A DNA stretch of 64,000 nucleotides from Hymenobacter psychrophilus (GTDB taxonomy: Bacteria > Bacteroidota > Bacteroidia > Cytophagales > Hymenobacteraceae). Shown piece by piece: positions 17,646 through 26,430 of the stretch (positions within the stretch are counted from its first letter, which is position 1; the number at the start of each line of letters is the position of its first letter). The translations under genes were made by a program, and so were the position numbers. A model generated the notes under the pieces. It had not been told where the DNA came from and ran no database searches. It saw nothing but the letters and a program-made list of their open reading frames with translations. The DNA lies in NCBI RefSeq assembly GCF_900107135.1, contig NZ_FNOV01000003.1:372001-436000 (forward strand). Direction: 5' to 3'.

Positions 17646-19766
17646 TTATTTACCGGCCTTCCTGCTGGCTTGGGCCGGCCGCTTGCGGGGCCGGGGGGCC
17701 AGGGCTGCGAGGTAGGCGTAGGTTTCAAACTGCGCCCGCACTTCGCCCTCGGCGGCAGCAGCTTCCTCGGTGGGCCCTACAAAGTTGTTCTGCCAATCGC
17801 GCGATTTCACGCTGTCCTGGCGTTGGAAATTGAGCAGGTCGTGCAGCTCGTTGCGCAGTTCGGGCATCAGAACAGGAAACGCTACTTCCACCCGCCGGTC
17901 GAGGTTACGGTTCATCCAGTCGGCCGAGGCCACGTACATTTTCTCCTCGCCCCCATTACCAAACACGTACACGCGGGCGTGCTCCAGAAAACGGTCGACG
18001 ATGCCGCGCTGCTGAATGTTGGAACTCTGGCCGGGCAGGCCGGGCAGCACGCACGAAATACCGCGCACCAGCAACTCAACCCGTACACCTGCCTCGGAGG
18101 CCTCATAGAGCTTCCCAATCATGCGCTCATCCTGCAAAGCGTTCAGCTTGAGAATGATGTAGGCCTCCTTGCCTTTCTTGGCCAGCGCAATTTCGTGGTC
18201 GACGAGGGCCGTAAGCTGCTGGCGCAGCTCGAAGGGTGCCACCAACAGGTGCTGGAAACGGCCGGTTTTGTCGAGGTGGTCGTGGAAGTAGCTGAACACC
18301 TCGGCCACCTCGCGGGTGAGCTCGGGGTGAGCCGTAAACAGGCCATAGTCGGCATATATCTGGCTGGTTACTTCGTTGAAGTTGCCGGTGCTCAGGTAGG
18401 CGTAAAGGCGGTTGTGGCCTTCTTCGGCCCGCGTAATGAGCAGCAGCTTGCTGTGCACCTTCAGGCCGGGAATACCATAGATAACGTTGGCGCCGGCTTT
18501 CTGCAGCTTTTCGGCCCAGAACATGTTGCTCTCCTCATCGAAGCGGGCCTTCAGCTCGACCACAACCGTTACCTGCTTGCCATTTTTGGCCGCCTTCAGC
18601 AGCGCTTTGGCCACGGCGCTCTTGCTGCCCACGCGGTAGAGCGTAATGCTGATGTCGCTGACCTGCGGGTCGCGGGCCGCCTCGTTGAGCAGGCGCGTTA
18701 CGTAGTCGAACGACTGGTAGGGCGGGTGCAGCAGGTGGTCGCGGCGGGCCATAGCGGCCAGCAGCGAGCCGGTGCGCGGCAGCGTGGGGTGCGGCAGCGG
18801 CGGCATGGGCGCGTACTGCAGGTGCGGCAGGCCGAAATCAGGAAAGCCGAAAAAGTCGCGGAAGTTATGGTAGCGGCTACCTTCTACCAACTCTTCCTGG
18901 CCGATGCCGGTTTTCTGGCCAATGGCCTGCAATACCAGTTCGGGCATGGCCGGGTCGTAGAGCAGGCGGGCCGGAAAGCCGGTGGCGCGCTTCTGCAGGC
19001 TGCTCTTGATTTTAGCCAGCAGGTTATCCGATACTTCCTCATCAATATCAAGCTCGGCATCGCGCGAGAGCTTGAGCGCGTGCACCTGCACCTGGTTGTA
19101 GTTAGGAAACAGCTGGGCCGCACAACAGCGAATGATGTCGTCGAGGAACATTACGTAGTGCTCGTCGCCCACGTCGGGCAGGCGCACGAAGCGGCTGCCG
19201 TGGCGCTTGGTGGGCAACTCCATTACCATTACGCGCTCCTCGTCGTGCTTTTCGGCGTTGTGCGGCCCGGTCAGGTAGAAGGTGAGGTACACGCTCTGGT
19301 CGCGCAGGAACAGGTGGTGCAGGTTCTCATCGAGGATAATGGGCGAAAGCAGGTCGCGCACCTGCTCCTCGAAGTACTTCTGCACCCAGGCACGCTGCTC
19401 CCCCGTCAGCTGCTGCTCCGAAATCAGGTGGATGTGCTCGCGGCCCAGCTCGGGCAGAATATGGTTGCGGAAGGTGTCGCCGAATGCCTGCTGCTGGCGG
19501 CCTACCTCGGCCAGCAGCTCGTGCAATTGCTCGGCGGGGTCTTCGGCCAGCTTGGCACGGGTTTTTTTCTTGAGCTTAACCAGCCGGCGCAGCGTAGCCA
19601 CCCGCACCTTGAAATACTCATCGAGGTTGCTGCTGAAAATGGCCAGAAACTTCAGCCGCTCCAGCAGCGGTACGGCGGGGTCCTGCGCCTCCTGCAGCAC
19701 CCGGCGGTTGAAGGTGAGCCAGCTGGTTTCCCGGTTCAGTAATCGGGGCGCGACGGTATCGGACAT
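17646..19766 (-). CDS. ppk1: Polyphosphate kinase 1
   Basis: Reversibly polymerises the gamma-phosphate of ATP into inorganic polyphosphate. The 706-residue protein has the usual four-domain layout: an N-terminal helical domain (LNRETSWLTFNRRVLQEA), a head domain, and two phospholipase-D-like C domains. The catalytic histidine is in GLKVHSKLLLITR, and the second C domain has MYVASADWMNRNLDRRVEVA. The C-terminal 40 residues are a variable Ala/Glu-rich tail. The sixA gene lies 107 bp upstream on the same strand, so the two may be co-transcribed, which would fit a shared role in phosphate metabolism or signalling. Confidence 0.97.
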   Translation of the reverse strand: MSDTVAPRLLNRETSWLTFNRRVLQEAQDPAVPLLERLKFLAIFSSNLDEYFKVRVATLRRLVKLKKKTRAKLAEDPAEQLHELLAEVGRQQQAFGDTFRNHILPELGREHIHLISEQQLTGEQRAWVQKYFEEQVRDLLSPIILDENLHHLFLRDQSVYLTFYLTGPHNAEKHDEERVMVMELPTKRHGSRFVRLPDVGDEHYVMFLDDIIRCCAAQLFPNYNQVQVHALKLSRDAELDIDEEVSDNLLAKIKSSLQKRATGFPARLLYDPAMPELVLQAIGQKTGIGQEELVEGSRYHNFRDFFGFPDFGLPHLQYAPMPPLPHPTLPRTGSLLAAMARRDHLLHPPYQSFDYVTRLLNEAARDPQVSDISITLYRVGSKSAVAKALLKAAKNGKQVTVVVELKARFDEESNMFWAEKLQKAGANVIYGIPGLKVHSKLLLITRAEEGHNRLYAYLSTGNFNEVTSQIYADYGLFTAHPELTREVAEVFSYFHDHLDKTGRFQHLLVAPFELRQQLTALVDHEIALAKKGKEAYIILKLNALQDERMIGKLYEASEAGVRVELLVRGISCVLPGLPGQSSNIQQRGIVDRFLEHARVYVFGNGGEEKMYVASADWMNRNLDRRVEVAFPVLMPELRNELHDLLNFQRQDSVKSRDWQNNFVGPTEEAAAAEGEVRAQFETYAYLAALAPRPRKRPAQASRKAGK

Positions 19767-19873
19767 GCTTTTTGAGCTGTTGGCTGGTAGCTGCCGGCGG
19801 TTGGCTTTGGGGGCCGACGGCTGGTAGCACTGGCTTGATTGGATTGGGTGAACGGCAGCTGTCAGCTACTCGC

Positions 19874-20365
19874 TTAATAATTTTTGGGCTTGTCGAAGAA
19901 GTAGTACTCCGACTTGGCGCGGTCGACATCGGCCCAGTGCTCCACGCTGAATTTGAGGCAGACGATGGACGACGTGGGCATGGAAGGAATGCTGCTGGGC
20001 GAAAGCAGGTTGGCAAAATCGGTGAGCGTGTTGTTGTGGCCCACCAGCAGCACGTCGGCGGCCGTATCGGGCAGGCCCTGCACGATGGCCAGCAAATCGG
20101 TTACCTCGGCCTCGTAAATAGCGTCAATTACCTGCAGCTTTTCGGGCGGCAGGCTGAGCGCGTCAGCCACCAGCGCGGCCGTGCTCAGGGCCCGTACCGC
20201 CGGCGACGACACCAGCAAATCGAGCCTGACGCTGCGCTCGGCCAGGGCCTGGCCCATAAGCGGGGCTTCGTCGCGGCCCCGGCCGTTGAGCGGGCGCTCC
20301 TGGTCGTTGAGCATATCGAAGCTCCAGCTCGATTTGGCGTGGCGCATCAGGTAAAGCGTTTTCAT
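19874..20365 (-). CDS. sixA: SixA-type phosphohistidine phosphatase
   Basis: A 163-residue histidine phosphatase of the branch that dephosphorylates phosphohistidine on signalling or phosphotransfer proteins. The catalytic motif LMRHAKSSW is at residues 6-14 (R8, H9), a second arginine is in LVSSPAVRAL, and the second histidine is in VLLVGHNNTLTDF. The ATG at 20365 starts directly at the strand preceding RHA, so the open frame to 20440 is not needed. It lies upstream of ppk1 on the same strand and is divergent from the secreted protein gene at 20671. Confidence 0.92.
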   Translation of the reverse strand: MKTLYLMRHAKSSWSFDMLNDQERPLNGRGRDEAPLMGQALAERSVRLDLLVSSPAVRALSTAALVADALSLPPEKLQVIDAIYEAEVTDLLAIVQGLPDTAADVLLVGHNNTLTDFANLLSPSSIPSMPTSSIVCLKFSVEHWADVDRAKSEYYFFDKPKNY

Positions 20366-20670
20366 AGAAGCGGGGCAGTTAGGGTAGCAGGCCTCTTTAC
20401 TACGGCCGGCGCAAAAGGTTATGCCCTGGCCTGCTCCCACAAACTACCACAAACCCGAATACCACAGCCAGTTGGATGAACATCGGCAGGCACCGATGCC
20501 TGCACCAAGGTCATCTGTACACCGGCTGCCTGATTGCGGGAGGCAGGCTTTATCAATGTTTGTATAATATGAACAAACAACTGTATTATTGCAGTTGCAA
20601 GCCAAAATAAGGTCTTAATTTATAGTGGCTTACCAGCATTCTACTCCAGCTTCTGTTTTCCCCTGCATCC
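20366..20670. other. 305-bp divergent intergenic region
   Basis: Separates sixA from the secreted protein gene. The right half is AT-rich and holds a promoter candidate (20559-20591). A short hairpin (CATCGG...CCGATG) lies near 20480-20500. No gene, tRNA or known riboswitch is visible. Confidence 0.5.
20559..20591 (+). promoter_or_regulatory. Candidate promoter of the secreted protein gene
   Basis: TTTG (20559-20562), a 21-bp spacer and TATTATTG (20584-20591, one mismatch to TAnnTTTG). It lies in an AT-rich tract about 80 bp upstream of the ATG at 20671. Confidence 0.4.
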
Positions 20671-22833
20671 ATGAAACACTTCTTCTCCGCTTACCTCCGC
20701 TCCGCTTTGCGAACGGGGCTGCTATTACTGGGCTGCGGCTTCACCGGCCTGACCTCCGTGAGAGCCGAAGGCTCCAAAAACCTGACGCCCGGCACGGCCA
20801 GCCCCGCGGCCCCGGTTACCGGCCCCAACGACCGGGTTGGGTTTTTGCAGCACAACGACGGCGCCAACTCCAATCTGTTTCTCAAGGAAAACAGTGCTGC
20901 CACCGAGCGCCTGTACATCCATATGAAGCCATCCGAAACCTTGTACTTCGGTGTGAGGCGGGTTCGCTCCAATGGTAATGATAACCGACGGCTACGGCTA
21001 CAGCTAAAGTATCTGGACAATACCGGCGCAATACAGATTGCAAAAACCAGCTACCTGAATCAGCTGGCCGCCAGTACGCAGGGGCAGGTAAACCTAGCCG
21101 CTAATCAGGTCGGCCTCATCAATACGCCGGCAGAGGCGGCGGTTGGCCCGCGCTACCAGGCTGGGGCCACGGGCCCCTCCGGGGGATATAACCCATTGAC
21201 CTACGACGCCCCCAGCAATTCGCCAGAACGGGATTACTGGGTGGAATTTATGGAGGTTGACGGCACTAATGTTGCGTTTCCAGCCAACAATCAGCTTAAA
21301 TCGTGGTACGACGTCTGGGACTTTACCGTGCGCGACGCCACGGGCGAGAAACCCGGGCGGTTGTTTGCCCAGACCTGGTCGTTTACGGGCGGTGCTTTCG
21401 ATGCGCAGTTCTCCACCAGCTTCGGCCTGTACCCGCTCATCCCCAACCCCAATGCGGTTGGCGGATATGCGGCCAACGAGTCGTTCTTTGTTAAGCGGGT
21501 AAGCTACTCCCGCATGACCCCATTCGGGGTGATACTGCTGGCCAACGAGTTTGGCTCAACACAGGCCACTGGTCGCACTACGTTTCAGCAACGCCGCCGG
21601 AGCATCAATGCCAACGTGGGCTACGCCCAGTACAAGCAGTTTGTTAACGACCCCGACCCGAGCGTGTACCCAAGCACCGTACTACCCACCCGGCCAACCG
21701 TAACCACTACCTGCGACCCCATTACTAAAATAACCACCTTCACCCTCAACGTCGATCAGGCAGGCTTCGGCGTGGTTTTCATTGATGGCAACCGCGACGA
21801 CCTATACCAGGCGTCCACTGACCGGATTCTGGAGGGCACGACGGTTATAGGAAATAACACCTTCACCTGGGACGGCAAGTCAGACAACGGGACTATGATT
21901 ACGTCTACGCTGATCAATATTTCCTTTTCCAGCGGCGTGGGTCCGGTCAACTTCCCCCTCTACGACTGCGAATCGGCGAATTTTGCCGGTATCACCGTGC
22001 GTTCCATCCGGCCGGGCGGGCTGCTGGCCCCCGATTTTGTGTACTGGGATGACACCAATCTGGCAACGGGTTTCTCCTCGCCCGCCTACAACCCGAATGG
22101 TACCAGCGACCAGGCTAACGGCCACCGCTGGGGCGTTCCTGGCAACCAAAGCGGGCCGCCCACCGGGGGCGACGGCGTGCTGGTGAACACCTACGCCGTG
22201 GGGCTGCTGGCCCGCGGGCAGGCCGTTGATATTGTATATGATCCGGCCAATGCCTGCGCCGCCGTGGTGCCGCCGGTAGTACTCCCCGTAACCCTGACCA
22301 AGTTTGAGGCCCGCACCGAAACCGGGGCCGTACGCCTGCAGTGGGAAACGGCCACGGAAGTCAGCAGCGCCTACTTCGAGGTAGAGCGCAGCCTCGATGG
22401 TCGGCAATTCGGGCCTGTTGGCCGGGTAGATGCCCAGGGTAGCAGCAGTACCACCAGTGCCTACGCGCTGCTCGACCGGACAGCTCCCACCAACGCACCC
22501 GTGCTGTATTACCGCCTGCGTCAGGTAGATACCGATGGCACGACAGCTTACAGCGGAGTGCGCACTGTGAAGGCCACAGGCCGGCCGCTCATCACCGAAG
22601 CCTATCCGAACCCGGTGGTTGGTACGCTATTCGTGCGCCTGGCCGAGCCGCTAACCGGGGCCTTTACGCTACGGGTACTGGACAATACCGGCCGCCTGAT
22701 GTGGCAGCAGCAGCAACCGGGCAGCAGCCGGCCGGAGCTGGAAGTGCCCACCGCCCAGCTACCGGAAGGCCGGAGCTACATTTTGCAGGTACAAACCAGC
22801 CGCGGCTCCTTCATTCAGCGCTTCGTGAAATAA
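20671..22833 (+). CDS. Large secreted protein with type IX sorting domain
   Basis: A 720-residue protein with a signal peptide (residues 1-34 or so, ending SVRAEG). The central part has strand-rich segments that I cannot assign. Residues 540-645 resemble the fibronectin-like module common in T9SS cargo (PVTLTKFEARTETGAVRLQW, then VLYYRLRQVDTDGTTAYS). The last 75 residues are a type A C-terminal sorting domain (ITEAYPNPVVGTLFVRLAEP, ending FIQRFVK). It is therefore expected on the cell surface or released through type IX secretion. Function unknown. It is followed by a strong terminator. Confidence 0.85.
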   Translation: MKHFFSAYLRSALRTGLLLLGCGFTGLTSVRAEGSKNLTPGTASPAAPVTGPNDRVGFLQHNDGANSNLFLKENSAATERLYIHMKPSETLYFGVRRVRSNGNDNRRLRLQLKYLDNTGAIQIAKTSYLNQLAASTQGQVNLAANQVGLINTPAEAAVGPRYQAGATGPSGGYNPLTYDAPSNSPERDYWVEFMEVDGTNVAFPANNQLKSWYDVWDFTVRDATGEKPGRLFAQTWSFTGGAFDAQFSTSFGLYPLIPNPNAVGGYAANESFFVKRVSYSRMTPFGVILLANEFGSTQATGRTTFQQRRRSINANVGYAQYKQFVNDPDPSVYPSTVLPTRPTVTTTCDPITKITTFTLNVDQAGFGVVFIDGNRDDLYQASTDRILEGTTVIGNNTFTWDGKSDNGTMITSTLINISFSSGVGPVNFPLYDCESANFAGITVRSIRPGGLLAPDFVYWDDTNLATGFSSPAYNPNGTSDQANGHRWGVPGNQSGPPTGGDGVLVNTYAVGLLARGQAVDIVYDPANACAAVVPPVVLPVTLTKFEARTETGAVRLQWETATEVSSAYFEVERSLDGRQFGPVGRVDAQGSSSTTSAYALLDRTAPTNAPVLYYRLRQVDTDGTTAYSGVRTVKATGRPLITEAYPNPVVGTLFVRLAEPLTGAFTLRVLDNTGRLMWQQQQPGSSRPELEVPTAQLPEGRSYILQVQTSRGSFIQRFVK

Positions 22834-22873
22834 CGCGTTGCCGGCGCACTGCTGGCTGCAGCCTCACAGCCAA

Positions 22874-22920
22874 GCAATCAAAAGCCCCCTTCCCGGATCG
22901 GGAAGGGGGCTTTTGATTGC
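22874..22920. terminator. Bidirectional terminator, 22-bp stem
   Basis: Perfect 22-bp arms (core AAAAGCCCCCTTCCCG) with a 3-base loop, between the convergent ends of the genes at 20671 and 22942. Confidence 0.88.
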
Positions 22921-22941
22921 CTGAGCGCAGAACGAATACGC

Positions 22942-24678
22942 CTACTGTTTCACGAAGCGCTGGTGCGACACCTGCTGCCCGTCGGAGATGCGGAGCAGGT
23001 AGATGCCCTTGGCCAGGTTCTCGATGTGGAGCATGCTGCCTTCAAAGCGGGCCGTTTTCACTTCGGCCCCGCGCATGTCGTACACGCTTACCAATACGGC
23101 GCGGGCATCAACAGTGCTCGGAATTTCGATGTTGAGCACATCGGTGGCCGGGTTGGGGTACACGCGGTAGCCCGCCTGCTCGGCCGTAGCCAGCAAACGT
23201 GCGCCGCTGCCGCCGCTGATGTTGACGGTATAGTCCTCGGTTTCGCCGTAGCTGAAGTTACCGCAGCTGGTGGTGGCGGCGTTGTCGCTCATGGTTACCC
23301 GCATGCGGGTGCTGCCGGTTCGGGCCGAAGTGGGTACGGTGAAGGTAGCCGACAGGGTACCGCTGCTCGAAGAGGAGCCCGATACCACCGTTTCGCCGGC
23401 GTCCGAGAAATCACCGTCCTGGTTGTAGTCGATGTACACGCGCCAGTTTTCGGTGTAGGCCGACGAGGCAAAGCCGGTCGAAATGTTGATAGTCTGCGAC
23501 GAACCAGCCGCTATAGTAGTGCTCAGGGCCGTACCGTTGTAGTAGCCGCCATCGGCCCCCGAGGCGCGGTTGATGCTGCCCAGCTTCACCAGATCAATCC
23601 ACTCGTAGCTCACGTTGCTGCCCTTGCTGGCGCAGTACGAAACAGTGGTGGGCGGTGGCGGTGGTGGGGTACCACTGCCACCGGGCGCCGTACCGCCGTT
23701 CGAGGTAAGCAACGAAGCCCGCGACCCGCCGCTGGCAAACAGCGCGTTCATCCGCGACGACTGGCCACTGGAGAACATGTACATGCAGGCGTCGTCGGTG
23801 TAGTCCATGTAGTTCATGAACATGTCGCCGTTGGGGCCGTTGGAGCAGGTTACTTTCGGAAAAGAAGGGCAGCCGCCGTTGCTGGTTTGCTGGGTGGGCG
23901 TATCGCTCACCAGGTCGTTGCCGCAGTTGGCGTCGCCCCAGATGTGGCGCAGGTTCAGCCAGTGGCCCACCTCGTGGGTGGTGGTGCGGCCCAGGTTGAA
24001 GGGCGCCCCCGACGAGCCGCCGCGGCCGAAGCCCGTGGTGGTAATCACGACGCCGTCGGTGCTGGCCGGACCGCCGGGGAACTGCGCGTAGCCCAGCAGC
24101 CCACCCCCGAGCTTGCCAACCCACAGGTTGAGGTACTGGCCCGCCGGCCAGGCGTTGAGCCCGCCGGTAGACGTACTCTTGATCCGGTCATCGCTCGACC
24201 AGCTGGTAACCGACGTCTGCTTACGCTCGATGCCGGTGGTGGCGTTGCCGCTGGGGTCGCGCTTGGCCAGCACAAACTCAATGCCCACGTCGGCAGCCCG
24301 CGAGGCAAACGCCGAGGGCACTTTGCTTACGTCGGCATTAAGCTTGTTGAAATCCTCGTTCAGCACCGCCAGCTGCGAGGCAATCTGAGCGTCGGAAACG
24401 TTTTGGGAGGCCGTGTTATACAGCACGTGCACCACCACCGGGATGGTGAGCGTGCCCGTGGCCCGGTACGCCACGGGGTTATCGAGAAATGCCTCGGTCT
24501 GGGCTTCGATACCCCGCAGGCGCAGGGCCAGCGTCGGGTCGGCGGCGAGCTGGCGCTCCAGTACCTCCATGGTAGCGCAGTCGCGCTTAGTGGGCAGCGG
24601 CTCCTGTTGGGCCCAGGCTGCCGGCGCGGTACTCAGGCCCAGCAGGCCCAGCAACATTGCGTACAGGTTCTTTTTCAT
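22942..24678 (-). CDS. Secreted M43 (pappalysin-like) metalloprotease with GEVED and sorting domains
   Basis: A 578-residue protein. It has a signal peptide (residues 1-24) and a pro-region with RDCATMEVLERQLAADP whose cysteine could mask the zinc, as in the M43 family. The protease domain has the zinc site HEVGHWLNLRH and a downstream MNYMDYTDDACMYMF (Met-turn). A run of six prolines leads to a GEVED-type beta domain (WRVYIDYNQDGDFSDAGETV), and a type A type IX sorting domain ends RFVKQ. It is probably a surface or secreted endoprotease. The start at 24678 is set by the signal peptide. The next gene upstream on the same strand is a shorter paralogue. Confidence 0.93.
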   Translation of the reverse strand: MKKNLYAMLLGLLGLSTAPAAWAQQEPLPTKRDCATMEVLERQLAADPTLALRLRGIEAQTEAFLDNPVAYRATGTLTIPVVVHVLYNTASQNVSDAQIASQLAVLNEDFNKLNADVSKVPSAFASRAADVGIEFVLAKRDPSGNATTGIERKQTSVTSWSSDDRIKSTSTGGLNAWPAGQYLNLWVGKLGGGLLGYAQFPGGPASTDGVVITTTGFGRGGSSGAPFNLGRTTTHEVGHWLNLRHIWGDANCGNDLVSDTPTQQTSNGGCPSFPKVTCSNGPNGDMFMNYMDYTDDACMYMFSSGQSSRMNALFASGGSRASLLTSNGGTAPGGSGTPPPPPPTTVSYCASKGSNVSYEWIDLVKLGSINRASGADGGYYNGTALSTTIAAGSSQTINISTGFASSAYTENWRVYIDYNQDGDFSDAGETVVSGSSSSSGTLSATFTVPTSARTGSTRMRVTMSDNAATTSCGNFSYGETEDYTVNISGGSGARLLATAEQAGYRVYPNPATDVLNIEIPSTVDARAVLVSVYDMRGAEVKTARFEGSMLHIENLAKGIYLLRISDGQQVSHQRFVKQ

Positions 24679-24851
24679 AGAGGACGGGTAGGTTGGGAAA
24701 AGAATCGAAAGAAAACAAGAAAGGTGTTTGGTTGTGGAAACAGCGCGTTTGAATGTCAATCTATCAAAATAATAACCAAATACTTGCTTATTTTTGATAA
24801 AAAATCAATAAATATCCTCTATTCCCTGGTAGGCACATTTCGGAGCTTCCC

Positions 24852-24903
24852 CCTAAAACACAAAACCCGCCCCGGCAGGCCGGGGCGGGTTTTGTGTTTT
24901 AGG
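24852..24903. terminator. Terminator between the two M43 genes
   Basis: Perfect 24-bp arms (core AAAACCCGCCCCGG) with a 4-base loop, lying just after the stop of the upstream protease gene. The flanking 24679-24851 is AT-rich and probably holds the promoter of the downstream protease gene, though no box is clear. Confidence 0.88.
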
Positions 24904-24913
24904 TAAGCCGCAT

Positions 24914-26194
24914 CTACTCCTTGCGGAAGCTCTGGTGCTGCACCGATTTGCCGTTGGTCATCATCAGGTGGTAGAGGCCGGTGGGCAGGGCCGACACATC
25001 GAGGCTGCCGGCGGCCGTTGAGCGGGCCTGGGGCATTTCGAGGCCGCGTAGGTCATACACCTTCAGCTGCCAGCCGGCAGCGGGCGTGTCGAGGCCGGTG
25101 CGAATGGAGAGCTGGCCGGTGGTTGGGTTCGGGAATACGGTCAGCGTTTCGACGGCCATAGTGGCCGTCAGCGGCGTCGTGCCACCAGTCGAGTTCAGCA
25201 GCGAGGCGCGGGCCCCGCCGCTGGCAAACAGCGCATCCATGCGCGACGACTGGCCATTGGAGAACATGTACATGCAGGCGTCGTCGGTGTAGTCCATGTA
25301 GTTCATGAACATGTCGCCGTTCGGGCCATTGGAGCAGGTTACTTTCGGGAACGTGGGGCAGCCGTAGTTGCTGGTCTGCTGGGTGGGCGTGTCGCTCACC
25401 AGGTCGTTGCCGCAGCTGGCGTCGCCCCAGATGTGGCGCAGGTTCAGCCAGTGGCCCACCTCGTGGGTGGCGGTACGGCCCTTGTTGTAGGGCGCCGCCG
25501 AACCGCCGGGCAGCGAGGAGTACAGAATCACGACGCCGTCGGTGCTGGCCGAGCCGCCGGGGAACTGCGCGTAGCCCAGCAGGCCATTGCCCAGGTCGCA
25601 GACCCAGATGTTGAGGTACTGGGAGGTATCCCAGGCATCATCGCCGCCGCGCTTCGACTGCTTCATGGCGTCGTTGGTGCTCCACGACTTCACCCGCGTC
25701 GATTTGTGGATGATGCCGTTGGTAGCCCGGCCGCTGGGGTCGCGCTGGGCAAGGGCAAAGCGAACATTGGTGCTGGCAGCAGCACCGGCAAACGCGGCCG
25801 GAATCAGCCCGGCGTCGGCGTTGGTTTTGGCAAAGTCCTGGTTGAGCACGTCGATCTGGGCCTGCACTTGCGCGTCGGACACGTTTTCGGCCGCGTTGTT
25901 ATACAGCACGTGCACGACCACCGGAATGGTAACCGGACCTGTAGCAGCGGCGCGGTTGGCCATTGGGTTGGCCACGAAGCGACTGGTGCGGGCCTCAATT
26001 TCGGCCACGCGCCGGGCCATCTGCGGGTCCTCGGCCAGCTGGCGGTCGAATACTTCCATGGTGGCGCAACCCCGATCATGCGAGGGTAGATCGACTTTTT
26101 CCGACAGCCGGCTGATGTTGATTGACTGGGCCGAAGCTGAAAGCGCCGTCAGGCTGGAAAGGCCAAGCGCAAATGAGTAGAAAGTTCTTTTCAT
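24914..26194 (-). CDS. Secreted M43 metalloprotease, short paralogue
   Basis: A 426-residue paralogue of the neighbouring protease with the same order: signal peptide (residues 1-23), pro-region with RGCATMEVFDRQLAEDP, zinc site HEVGHWLNLRH, Met-turn MNYMDYTDDACMYMF and a type A type IX sorting domain (ETLTVFPNPTTGQLSIRTG, ending FRKE). It lacks the poly-Pro and GEVED parts, so it is about 150 residues shorter. The DNA around the Met-turn is nearly identical between the two genes for more than 60 bp, a sign of recent duplication or gene conversion. AT-rich DNA (26195-26336) lies upstream. Confidence 0.93.
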   Translation of the reverse strand: MKRTFYSFALGLSSLTALSASAQSINISRLSEKVDLPSHDRGCATMEVFDRQLAEDPQMARRVAEIEARTSRFVANPMANRAAATGPVTIPVVVHVLYNNAAENVSDAQVQAQIDVLNQDFAKTNADAGLIPAAFAGAAASTNVRFALAQRDPSGRATNGIIHKSTRVKSWSTNDAMKQSKRGGDDAWDTSQYLNIWVCDLGNGLLGYAQFPGGSASTDGVVILYSSLPGGSAAPYNKGRTATHEVGHWLNLRHIWGDASCGNDLVSDTPTQQTSNYGCPTFPKVTCSNGPNGDMFMNYMDYTDDACMYMFSNGQSSRMDALFASGGARASLLNSTGGTTPLTATMAVETLTVFPNPTTGQLSIRTGLDTPAAGWQLKVYDLRGLEMPQARSTAAGSLDVSALPTGLYHLMMTNGKSVQHQSFRKE

Positions 26195-26336
26195 AAAGGA
26201 GTGCTACGGATGAGAAAATCATTTTTACTCCTTCAAGATGGGTTAAATTATTTATTTATCAATATTAAACCACCTAAACAACAAATATTTCAGTAAAAGC
26301 ACCTTTTTATTCCAACGAGCCTCATGTACCTGGCAA

Positions 26337-26410
26337 CAAAAATCCGCCGTCGGGCAGGTCGCCCAGCCGGCTGATGCGGCGAGCAGACCCGCCCGACGAC
26401 GGATTATTTT
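26337..26410 (-). terminator. Terminator downstream of hflX
   Basis: AATCCGCCGTCGGGC pairs, with one mismatch, with a copy ending at about 26405, around a long loop. Both flanks are A/T-rich. It follows the hflX stop on the minus strand. Confidence 0.6.
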
Positions 26411-26430
26411 GGAGCCCAAAACTCGCGGGC

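Noticed and set aside
17670..19742. A 690-codon open frame antisense to ppk1
   Set aside because: It mirrors ppk1 codon for codon, is His/Val/Leu/Gln-rich and has no domain. Long antisense frames are expected at this GC content.
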